This document shows positions 1 through 6,845 of a stretch of DNA of 64,000 bases, one piece after another; the first letter of the stretch is position 1; each line of letters starts with the position of its first letter. Location: contig DATJBS010000040.1 of NCBI GenBank assembly GCA_035515235.1, positions 62,001-126,000 on the forward strand, read 5' to 3'. Source of the DNA: JAMLHH01 sp035515235 (lineage in GTDB: Bacteria > Bacteroidota > Bacteroidia > Chitinophagales > JADIYW01). The position numbers and the translations under genes are program-made. Under the pieces are notes generated by a model that was not told the DNA's origin, searched no databases, and was given only the letters and a program-made list of their open reading frames with translations.

Positions 1-595
1 TTTCTATATTTTCTATTTTCCCTTCTAATGGATATAATCCTTCCAAACCAATAAATCCTGCAGTGATTTCAGGTTGAGATTTTTTATCTATAAGAAAATT
101 TTCTAAGTCGCTGGAAGATAGAAGCACTCTAAATTTCCCATCTGACTTTTTAGCGTATTTTCTTAATTCACGACATTGTGCTATTGCTCTATTATAATAA
201 CTGAACCATGTTTTTGGACTTCTTCCTGATGCAATACTTTGAAAAATGAGCATATCGGAAGATTCAGAATTCGATTTTACATTCAATCCAAAAGGTACCT
301 TAGAAACAATTGTAAATGCTTGAAGGGAAACTTTGCCTTCTATTAATCTCGGAATATCTACTTGTCCAAAATCATTTTTTTTGTTTAAATCTCGTTTCCA
401 TAAAAGTGCATCACAATGTAAATCAGCAATAAAATCTAGGGAATTGAAAAGTTGTTGCGCTTCTGGAGATACTTTATATGGTGGCTTTTGAGTTACAGGA
501 TTATATTTTTCGTCTATAATATTAGGGACAATAAAAATGATGAGTCCATAAATGATTGCTAATCCTAACAGTATTTTAAACAGTATTTTCATCAT
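1..595 (-). CDS. Membrane dipeptidase, peptidase family M19 (partial, runs off left edge)
   Basis: This is a zinc dipeptidase of the renal-dipeptidase family (M19), which hydrolyses dipeptides with two metal ions. Only about 198 N-terminal residues are visible, and the frame is still open at the left edge. It starts MMKILFK, followed by a hydrophobic segment (about residues 4-22) that is a signal anchor or signal peptide. The motif DLHCDALLW holds the first metal-binding His-x-Asp pair. IPRLIEGKVSLQAF is the conserved strand after it, and GLEGLYPLEG near the cut edge carries the Glu metal ligand expected in this family. The gene is divergent from the oxygenase at 706. The family call is firm. 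Substrate, C-terminus and the remaining histidine ligands cannot be seen. Confidence 0.85.
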   Translation of the reverse strand, partial: MMKILFKILLGLAIIYGLIIFIVPNIIDEKYNPVTQKPPYKVSPEAQQLFNSLDFIADLHCDALLWKRDLNKKNDFGQVDIPRLIEGKVSLQAFTIVSKVPFGLNVKSNSESSDMLIFQSIASGRSPKTWFSYYNRAIAQCRELRKYAKKSDGKFRVLLSSSDLENFLIDKKSQPEITAGFIGLEGLYPLEGKIENIE

Positions 596-705
596 TGTTA
601 TATATTTTAAAGCTCCTATTCTTTAAGGTAAGGTTTTTTCGATTTTCCAATTCATTATCTTGTACTTTTATTAATATTTTTTCAAAAATTCATTTGTTTT
701 CTCCT

Positions 706-1692
706 ATGAAAGATGCTCAAATTCCCATTATTGATATCAGTTTGTTAGAAGTAAATCCTTCTCAATTAGCAGATAATATTTATGCTGTTTGTAGAGAGCA
801 TGGTTTTTTCTATATTTCTAATCATGGCATATCGGTAGAATTGCAAGCCCAATTGATGGAGTTAAGTCAAGCTTTTTTTGATTTGCCACTTTCCGAAAAA
901 ATGAAAATTGATATGTCAAAAGGAGGAAAAACTTGGAGAGGATATTTTCCAGTGAATGGAGAATTGACTTCAGGTCAACCAGACTTAAAAGAAGGCATTT
1001 ATTTCGGACAAGAATTATCAGCGAATCATCCACTTGTACAATTAAATACTCCAATGCATGGCGCTAATTTGTTTTTAAATCAACCGACACTTTTCAAAGA
1101 AACTGTTTTAGAATATATTGATAAAGTCACAGATTTAGGACATAAAATTCTTCAAGGAATTGCATTGAGTTTGGGTTTAGAAAAAGATTATTTTAATCAA
1201 AATTATACAGAAGACCCATTGATTTTATTTAGGATTTTTCATTATCCTGCACAAGACTCAAAGCAGTCACAATGGGGCGTTGGTGAGCATACGGATTATG
1301 GATTGTTGACGATTTTATTACAAGATCAAGTAGGCGGATTGCAAGTAAAAAGTCGTAGACAATGGATAGATGCGCCACCGATTCCTAATACTTTCATATG
1401 TAATATTGGAGATATGCTGGATAGAATGACTGGAGGATTATATCGGTCTACTCCGCATAGAGTCTTTAATCAATCAGGAAAAAGTAGATTTTCATTTCCC
1501 TTGTTTTTTGACCCTGGTTTTCATGCTCAAGTACATAAAATCGAAAATATTGAATCACCTGAAATCGATGATAGCTCTGAAAGGTGGGATAAAACTAATG
1601 TACATGAACTTAGTGGTAAATATGGGGAATATATTTTAGGGAAGGTCGGAAAAGTCTTTCCAAATTTACTGAAAGATGTATTGGAAGAATAG
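706..1692 (+). CDS. 2-oxoglutarate/Fe(II)-dependent oxygenase (isopenicillin N synthase-like)
   Basis: This is a 328-residue cytosolic non-haem iron oxygenase of the isopenicillin-N-synthase/flavanone-hydroxylase type. The N-terminal DIOX_N part (IPIIDISLLE, HGFFYISNHG) is followed by the double-stranded beta-helix core. The facial triad is visible: His195 and Asp197 in GEHTDYG and His251 in TPHRVFN. It is followed by the SRFSFPLFF segment, whose Arg normally binds 2-oxoglutarate. The ATG at 706 is chosen because the protein then begins at MKDAQIPIIDIS, as in relatives; an upstream TTG at 595 would add a low-complexity tail. It stands alone and faces the convergent lipoprotein gene. The true substrate is unknown, and family members range from antibiotic to hormone and amino-acid oxidations. 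Confidence 0.88.
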   Translation: MKDAQIPIIDISLLEVNPSQLADNIYAVCREHGFFYISNHGISVELQAQLMELSQAFFDLPLSEKMKIDMSKGGKTWRGYFPVNGELTSGQPDLKEGIYFGQELSANHPLVQLNTPMHGANLFLNQPTLFKETVLEYIDKVTDLGHKILQGIALSLGLEKDYFNQNYTEDPLILFRIFHYPAQDSKQSQWGVGEHTDYGLLTILLQDQVGGLQVKSRRQWIDAPPIPNTFICNIGDMLDRMTGGLYRSTPHRVFNQSGKSRFSFPLFFDPGFHAQVHKIENIESPEIDDSSERWDKTNVHELSGKYGEYILGKVGKVFPNLLKDVLEE

Positions 1693-1695
1693 CAA

Positions 1696-1724
1696 CAAAA
1701 AAATGCGACTATAATAGTCGCATT
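1696..1724 (-). terminator. Intrinsic terminator for the 1760-2308 lipoprotein gene
   Basis: A perfect 8-bp stem (AATGCGAC / GTCGCATT) with a 7-base loop is followed by a T-run when read on the minus strand. It lies between convergent genes. On the plus strand the following sequence is a poor U-tract, so it mainly serves the minus-strand gene. A near-identical hairpin occurs at 9756-9783. Confidence 0.8.
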
Positions 1725-1759
1725 CAATTTGGATATTTCATTATTCCAGATTTATATTT

Positions 1760-2308
1760 CTATTTGTTCCAGAAATAACCTTTCACAGTATAAATACTAA
1801 AATCTTTTCCCTGAACTGTCATATCAACTTCTCCAAAGATGCTATAAACACTTCCATTAATTGAATGATTTTTTTTCATGTTTATTTTCCCACTAGCATT
1901 ATTGTCATTAAACTTTGTAGATAAATTACTAAAGAATGCTTCAGCTGCGACTTCATTAAGACTACCTGTATTTTCTAAGAGTAAACGAGAAGCGTATAAG
2001 GAATGATCTCTATTATAAAGATTTTCATCTACATTACCAGACATTATAGATGGAAAACTAAATCTTACTGTAAGCTGACCTGCTGATGTTCCCATACGAA
2101 ATTGTCTAAAAAAGGATTGCTCCAATAATTGACCTTGGTCTAAAAAGAAAGAAGTTCCTGAAATTGTTTCAGTTGTGCCGTTACGGGTTACTTTAAATTC
2201 AGACCCTTTGTCGGTTAGAATTTGTACAGTATTCTTAGAGTTGTTTTTGTCATCTTTCTTGCATGCAACAAATAAGAAGATAGAAATTAAAATAATGGAA
2301 AATCTCAT
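1760..2308 (-). CDS. Small lipoprotein, paralogue of 3431-3976
   Basis: This is a 182-residue protein with a lipoprotein signal peptide ending FLFVAC, so Cys16 is the predicted lipidated residue, followed by KKDDKNN. I do not recognise a named family. It is clearly paralogous to the product of 3431-3976. Both carry a segment 'TETISG', a segment 'GQLL-(N/E)Q-(A/S)FFRQF', then RFSFPS, an 'ASGK(I/V)(N/D)' strand, 'VFGEVD', and an ending GYFWxK. The pattern of alternating short strands suggests a small beta-rich domain in the periplasm or on the outer membrane. A T-run hairpin lies just downstream. Location and function are inferences from the signal peptide only. Confidence 0.72.
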   Translation of the reverse strand: MRFSIILISIFLFVACKKDDKNNSKNTVQILTDKGSEFKVTRNGTTETISGTSFFLDQGQLLEQSFFRQFRMGTSAGQLTVRFSFPSIMSGNVDENLYNRDHSLYASRLLLENTGSLNEVAAEAFFSNLSTKFNDNNASGKINMKKNHSINGSVYSIFGEVDMTVQGKDFSIYTVKGYFWNK

Positions 2309-2646
2309 AACATTGAATTTAAAATATAAACAATTAATTTTTAGAGCAATTAAGCTAAAAATACATATTTTAAATTAAATTTAAAATATTTTAGCTCGGT
2401 TTTTTTTACTAATAAGTATTTAATTTATGATTCTATTTATTATCAATACCTAGCTTATTTTTTTAAATCCAATAATTAAGAAAAGTTTTTTAGGATAAAT
2501 TGCCGTTTTTAATAAATCAAATCTTTTTTACTCACTCACATAGAGTTATAAATGGGATGTTTCATTGTTATCGTTCCACTAGATCTTCCAATTTTTCAGG
2601 AGAAACAAAATCTTCCTGACTTACTGAAAGGAGTTTTGTAATAAAT
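2309..2646. other. Gene-free stretch between two lipoprotein genes
   Basis: This is 338 bases of very AT-rich sequence. It probably holds the promoter of the minus-strand lipoprotein gene at 1760-2308. No RNA gene is evident. One curiosity is an open minus-strand frame of about 28 codons that ends with TAA at 2568 and reads protein-like (ending SPEKLEDLVER). It overlaps the tail of the 2647 gene in another frame and has no good start codon, so it may be a remnant C-terminus or chance. Confidence 0.5.
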
Positions 2647-3375
2647 TTATTCCGGCATTTCAATATGATATTCAGTAGGAGAAATATATTTGAATTTTAA
2701 ATTGATATGCTTTTCTGATGAAAGAGTAGAATCACTCAATATGAGCTGATTTTTAGGAAGGTCAGTCATGAAGAATACGGGTAGCTTAGCTTCTGTTTGT
2801 AACTGATTAAAATGATATACTGGACGCATGTCCACATTTATTTCCCCTAAATAAAGTGTGGCAATGTCATTAGTTTTTAAATATTCTACGTTAAATTTTT
2901 CTCCCTGAATGAGCGGGAATCCCATATCGGAATTCCCAAAGCTCGTGAAAGTACCTAGGGGAATTAGGTGCTCATTCAAGTTTTCATAATTATGAAAAGT
3001 GATGGAATCTTTATGGATACTTTTTTTGCCAAATTCGTCTGTGTTCTGAGAGATATATTTACCATCTGTCTGACCTATTACCCAATCAGTCATTTCTCCT
3101 GAAATTCCATAAGCTTCAGAAGTGAAGAGCCAATAATTTTTCTCTGGATGAAAATAAATCGCCATTTCTCCTTGATGTCCAGGCTCGTTTATTGGAATCC
3201 ATTCGTTTTTATATTCCCACACCCAAACTTCCGTGAAGATTAAATTTTCTGCTTCTTGGGTTTCAATGATTGGAGTAGACGGATGAATTTTAGCATCTGT
3301 TTTTTGAGCTTGACAGCTTATTTGTAAACTAGCAATTACAAAGATTATAGTGTATTGGAAATAGTGTTTTAACAT
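2647..3375 (-). CDS. Hypothetical lipoprotein
   Basis: This 242-residue protein begins with a lipoprotein-type signal (hydrophobic stretch, then LQISC; Cys21 is the predicted lipidated residue). No family is recognised. The mature part is rich in aromatic and acidic residues (VWVWEYKNEWIP, GEMAIYFHPEKNYWLF) and ends with a strand-rich region, compatible with a small beta-barrel or lipocalin-like fold, but this is only an impression. It lies between the two paralogous lipoprotein genes on the same strand, with about 55 bases separating it from the one upstream. No catalytic motif was seen. Confidence 0.65.
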   Translation of the reverse strand: MLKHYFQYTIIFVIASLQISCQAQKTDAKIHPSTPIIETQEAENLIFTEVWVWEYKNEWIPINEPGHQGEMAIYFHPEKNYWLFTSEAYGISGEMTDWVIGQTDGKYISQNTDEFGKKSIHKDSITFHNYENLNEHLIPLGTFTSFGNSDMGFPLIQGEKFNVEYLKTNDIATLYLGEINVDMRPVYHFNQLQTEAKLPVFFMTDLPKNQLILSDSTLSSEKHINLKFKYISPTEYHIEMPE

Positions 3376-3430
3376 TTCATAGATTATATACAGAATTTTG
3401 ATTTAGAATCCATTTATATAAATGATAACT

Positions 3431-3976
3431 TTATTTTTTCCAGAAATATCCTTTAATAAAATAGATTTGACCATTTTGACCTCTAACATTAAAATCTACT
3501 TCTCCGAATACACTGTAAATAGTTCCATTGACAGAAAAATTACTTTTGATATCTACTTTTCCACTTGCATTATAAGAAGATAAACTTTTAGAGCTAGAGA
3601 AATAAGCTTCTGCAACCAATTCTTTGAGTTTACTAGTTTCGTTTAAGGTCAGAGGATATTCATACAATAAATGATTTTTATAAAGATTATCTTCTACTTT
3701 TCCAATCATAGAAGATGGAAAGCTAAATCTGAGGTTAAGTGTACCATCGTTGGTGCTGATACTAAATTGTCTAAAAAAGGCTTGATTCAATAATTGACCA
3801 CTTCCAAGATTGACAAAAGAACCAGAAATGGTCTCAGTTTTTCCTGCATTAGATACTTCAAATTTTGAACCCTGATCGGTATCGATAATGTATGAGTTTT
3901 TGATAGGTTCTTTAGGGGCATCTTTTTTACAAGCAGATAAAAGAAGAATGGAGCATAAAATAAAGGCTAGTCTCAT
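3431..3976 (-). CDS. Small lipoprotein, paralogue of 1760-2308
   Basis: This is a 181-residue lipoprotein. The signal peptide ends LLLSAC (Cys16), followed by KKDAPKE. It matches the product of 1760-2308 along its whole length, including the 'TETISGSF' region, 'FFRQF', 'RFSFPSSM', the 'ASGKVDI' strand and the GYFWKK ending, so the pair comes from a gene duplication. It lies 24 bases downstream of the OmpA-domain gene on the same strand and could be co-transcribed with it, which would place it in the cell envelope. No enzymatic motif is seen and the family is not recognised. Confidence 0.72.
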   Translation of the reverse strand: MRLAFILCSILLLSACKKDAPKEPIKNSYIIDTDQGSKFEVSNAGKTETISGSFVNLGSGQLLNQAFFRQFSISTNDGTLNLRFSFPSSMIGKVEDNLYKNHLLYEYPLTLNETSKLKELVAEAYFSSSKSLSSYNASGKVDIKSNFSVNGTIYSVFGEVDFNVRGQNGQIYFIKGYFWKK

Positions 3977-4000
3977 GATATTTTGATTTATGATTTTGAA

Positions 4001-5371
4001 TTATTGTTTAATGAATTCTACTCTTCTGTTTTGAGCTTTGTCTTCAGAAGAAATATTTTTATTGAGCGGTTCACTTTCACCTTTGCCATCAGTGGTCAAT
4101 CTTGCTTCATCGATTCCGAATCCATAAACCAGTCTCATTTTGACAGCATCAGCTCTTTTTTTAGATAATGTAATGTTTGCTGTGGCATCTCCATCACTAT
4201 CTGTGTGACCAATGATTTTGAATTTTACAGTAGGATTTTCAACTAAAACTTTCCCAATTTCTGTAATGATATTATTACTTTCTGGTTTAATTTTATCACT
4301 ATTGACATCAAATAAAATTTCGTTAGTACTGAATTTCCCCTCAGTAATCAGTTTACTTCTTGTGTCTGCTCCAGCGACGGCGTATCGGATATTTGATACC
4401 ATGAATTCATCATCCTGTTCTCTACCATTAGAATAATTCATGTATTTAGATCCAAATTTAAAGACATTATATTTTGCTTTTTCATCAAAAGCTTGTGGAA
4501 TATCTAAGACTTTATCTTCATTGATATAAATACGCAATCTTGATTTTTGTCTCCAAATAGAAAATTTTACTATAGAAGGTTCGCTTTTTTCAGCACCTAA
4601 ACATTTCAAATCATTGTTGCTTAAGCCTTCATTTTTAGAAATAGTTTCATCATTCTCCACTACAGAATAACTGGCTGAACCAGAACACCCTGCCCATGCG
4701 AATTGAAAATAATTACTAGGATATTCTTCTGCCAAATCTTTTTTAGGATTGTCAGATGGCATGATATAAAATTGGTATTCTAAAATATTATTGCTTCTAT
4801 ACCTTGTAAAAACTTCAAATTCTATTGTGAAGTTTTCAGGCATATCTTTGATGAATTCTGGTTGGAAATAACCGTCTTTACTCATAAAAAGCCATTTCTG
4901 ATTACTTTCATTTAATGTTACAATTTCAGCAGTAGAGTTAGTATTCCAGCCCAAAGGAAAATCGCCTACTTCAGTTGAAGAAAAATCATCAAAACCGATT
5001 ACCTTTTCTCCTGGAACAAAATCAAATTTAGAATTAGATTTTACCGGAGTTTTGCTAGTAGAAGATTTTGGAGTATTTCCATTTTGGTTATCGGCTGAAC
5101 TGGAAGACGAATTTGCTGTCGTACTTGATGATGTTGGAGTAGATCCTTTAGATGGAGTTTCAGCCTTTGGAGTTTTATCTTTCTTCTTGAAAATATTTCC
5201 AATTCCTTGCTCAATTTTGTCAAAGCCTTTATCGATTCCTCGATCTATTCCAGAATTCGTGCGGTCGATACTTTTGTCTTTAGCAATTTCTTTTGGGTTA
5301 TTGACTTGACCCAATAAATTTCCACTTGTAAAAAGTAGAAAGCTGACGATTATAATTTGGAGAACTTTCAT
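4001..5371 (-). CDS. OmpA-family outer-membrane/peptidoglycan-associated protein
   Basis: This is a 456-residue envelope protein. Regions in order: a signal peptide (cleavage near GNLLGQ, about residue 21); a charged segment with repeated 'IDRGIDKGFDK'-like units; a low-complexity Ser/Thr/Pro linker (about residues 65-115); a central domain of about 220 residues that looks like a laminin-G or glucanase-type beta sandwich (GWNTNSTAEIV, FTIEFEVFTRY, FSIWRQKSRLRIYINEDKVLDIPQAF); and a C-terminal OmpA domain (about 350-456). The OmpA domain has ILFDVNSDKIKPES, the IIGHTDSDGD motif and a closing NRRVEFI, and should bind peptidoglycan. The gene is divergent from the ECF sigma gene at 5506, so it may be a target of that regulator, which is inference. 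Confidence 0.82.
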   Translation of the reverse strand: MKVLQIIIVSFLLFTSGNLLGQVNNPKEIAKDKSIDRTNSGIDRGIDKGFDKIEQGIGNIFKKKDKTPKAETPSKGSTPTSSSTTANSSSSSADNQNGNTPKSSTSKTPVKSNSKFDFVPGEKVIGFDDFSSTEVGDFPLGWNTNSTAEIVTLNESNQKWLFMSKDGYFQPEFIKDMPENFTIEFEVFTRYRSNNILEYQFYIMPSDNPKKDLAEEYPSNYFQFAWAGCSGSASYSVVENDETISKNEGLSNNDLKCLGAEKSEPSIVKFSIWRQKSRLRIYINEDKVLDIPQAFDEKAKYNVFKFGSKYMNYSNGREQDDEFMVSNIRYAVAGADTRSKLITEGKFSTNEILFDVNSDKIKPESNNIITEIGKVLVENPTVKFKIIGHTDSDGDATANITLSKKRADAVKMRLVYGFGIDEARLTTDGKGESEPLNKNISSEDKAQNRRVEFIKQ

Positions 5372-5505
5372 TTCATGTTGGATTTGTTTTTATTAGTACA
5401 GAAGAATAAAAAAGGTAAACACGGAAAGTATTTTTTCTTTTAAATACAGGAATTCATATTTGAAAATATCTTTTTTGTTTACTTTCATTTACAAACGACA
5501 CTAAT

Positions 5506-6045
5506 TTGAAAGAAGATCAGATCATCGATGCTGTCAAGAATGGATCAAATGATGCAGTCAAAACCTTATACTTAGAAAATAGAACAGGTTTTATGCGTTT
5601 TATGGTTCAGAAATATGGAGTTCCGAATGATATCGTTGAAGATTTTTATCAAGATGCATTTATCGCTTTGGTAGAAAATATTCGACGAGGAAAATTGGAT
5701 CAATTGAAAAGTAATATCAGCACTTATCTATTTTCTATTGGAAAATTTATGGCATTTAAACACTATAAAAAGCCAAGATTGATGGAAGTTGATTTTTCTG
5801 ATTTGGGGGAATTATTGGAAGATGATTCGGAGAATGAAGAACGAAACGAAGCCTTAATAAAATTGATACAATCGAAATTGGAACAAATGGGCGAAGCTTG
5901 TAAAAAGATTTTGATTCAATTTTATTATGAAGAGAAAAAGATAGATCAGATAGTTCAATTAGGTGATTATGCAAATAAAGATGTAGTCAAAAGCCAAAAG
6001 TCCAGATGCCTATCTCAATTGAAAAAACTAGTGTATGCAAAGTAA
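5506..6045 (+). CDS. ECF-type RNA polymerase sigma factor
   Basis: This is a 179-residue extracytoplasmic-function sigma factor. The region-2 pattern is seen in FYQDAFIALVENIRRGKL and YLFSIGKFMAFKHYKK. The region-4 helix-turn-helix is at the C-terminus (CKKILIQFYYEEKKIDQIVQL, then KSQKSRCLSQLKKLV). The start is a TTG at 5506: the first in-frame ATG (5593) would remove the beginning of region 2. The last 11 bases overlap the next gene, so the two are translationally coupled. The following gene encodes a membrane anti-sigma-like TPR protein and a CHAT protein gene comes after that; the same trio recurs at 39579-44123. Family membership is firm and the regulon is unknown. Confidence 0.88.
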   Translation: MKEDQIIDAVKNGSNDAVKTLYLENRTGFMRFMVQKYGVPNDIVEDFYQDAFIALVENIRRGKLDQLKSNISTYLFSIGKFMAFKHYKKPRLMEVDFSDLGELLEDDSENEERNEALIKLIQSKLEQMGEACKKILIQFYYEEKKIDQIVQLGDYANKDVVKSQKSRCLSQLKKLVYAK

Positions 6046-6733
6046 AGAAGAATTGATTATTAAATATTTCAGTCGTCAATTAGATGCTGAAGAGCAGAAA
6101 ATATTTGATCTATGGATGCTTGAGGATATAGATTTTAAAAATCAAGTTGAATTTGAAAAAGCAACACAAGAAGCTATTAAAAGAAATGAACGTGACGATT
6201 TGAAACGTTTTTTGCAAGGCTTAGATATTCCAAAACAAAACAAAACTTTTCAATGGATTGCTATTGCAGCTTCATTTATAGGAATCGTTTTAATTTCTAT
6301 TTTCTCGATTTATTATTATTCTAGTACTGATTCCTCCAATCTTTATGCAGAATATTTTCAGCCATATCCTAATGAAGTAGTTCCTTTAGTGAGAGGACAA
6401 GTTGAAAGTTCTACTGAATTAAAAGCCTTCAATGCTTACGAATTAGAAAATTATGAATTGTCTGCAAATTTATTTGAAAATATTAAAGAAGATTATGCGC
6501 TTTTATATGCTGGTATTTCTAATCTAGAATTGAATCAAAATCAAAAAGCCATCACTCAGTTACAAACTCTGAGTCTTCAAAATGGAAAATATCAAGAACC
6601 CGCTGAATGGTATTTAGCTTTAGCGTACTTGAAAAATAAAGAGAATAAAAAAGCGAAAGGGATTTTAAAATTGATTGTTCAAAATCATCAACAATTTAGT
6701 GAGCAAGCTTCAGAATTATTAGAGCGATTGTAG
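6035..6733 (+). CDS. Membrane anti-sigma-like protein with periplasmic TPR region
   Basis: This is a 232-residue single-pass membrane protein. Residues 1-65 form a cytosolic helical region that begins IKYFSRQLDAEEQKIFDLWM, the pattern seen at the start of many Bacteroidetes anti-sigma factors. One transmembrane helix follows (about residues 73-94). The remainder is a tetratricopeptide-like solenoid (EWYLALAYLKNKENKKAKGIL). The ATG at 6035 lies inside the end of the sigma gene. It is a paralogue of 42847-43581 in size, topology and neighbours. Inferred role: holding the sigma factor at the membrane and sensing a periplasmic event through the TPRs. No zinc-binding HxxxCxxC motif is present. Confidence 0.7.
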   Translation: MQSKEELIIKYFSRQLDAEEQKIFDLWMLEDIDFKNQVEFEKATQEAIKRNERDDLKRFLQGLDIPKQNKTFQWIAIAASFIGIVLISIFSIYYYSSTDSSNLYAEYFQPYPNEVVPLVRGQVESSTELKAFNAYELENYELSANLFENIKEDYALLYAGISNLELNQNQKAITQLQTLSLQNGKYQEPAEWYLALAYLKNKENKKAKGILKLIVQNHQQFSEQASELLERL

Positions 6734-6743
6734 TTATATGTGT

Positions 6744-6797
6744 GTCATTCCGACGAAGGAGGAATCTCGAATATTTAGAACTTTCGTCGAGAATGTC
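6744..6797. repeat. Palindromic repeat (REP-like) between convergent genes
   Basis: An imperfect inverted repeat has arms GTCATTCCGACGAA (6744-6757) and TTCGTCGAGAATGTC (6783-6797), separated by 25 bases. The core GTCATTC-GACGA also occurs at the left end of the 402-bp element at 31253, and a GTCATCCTGA version lies at its right end, so this looks like one member of a dispersed repeat family in this genome. Confidence 0.65.
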
Positions 6798-6845
6798 GAA
6801 CTGTTTAAAGTATAATAGCCTATAACCTTATAGATTCTTCATAAA

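Noticed and set aside
2568..2660. Separate small protein in the 2309-2646 gap
   Set aside because: The open frame of about 28 codons has no usable start codon and overlaps the neighbouring gene; recorded only as a possible remnant.
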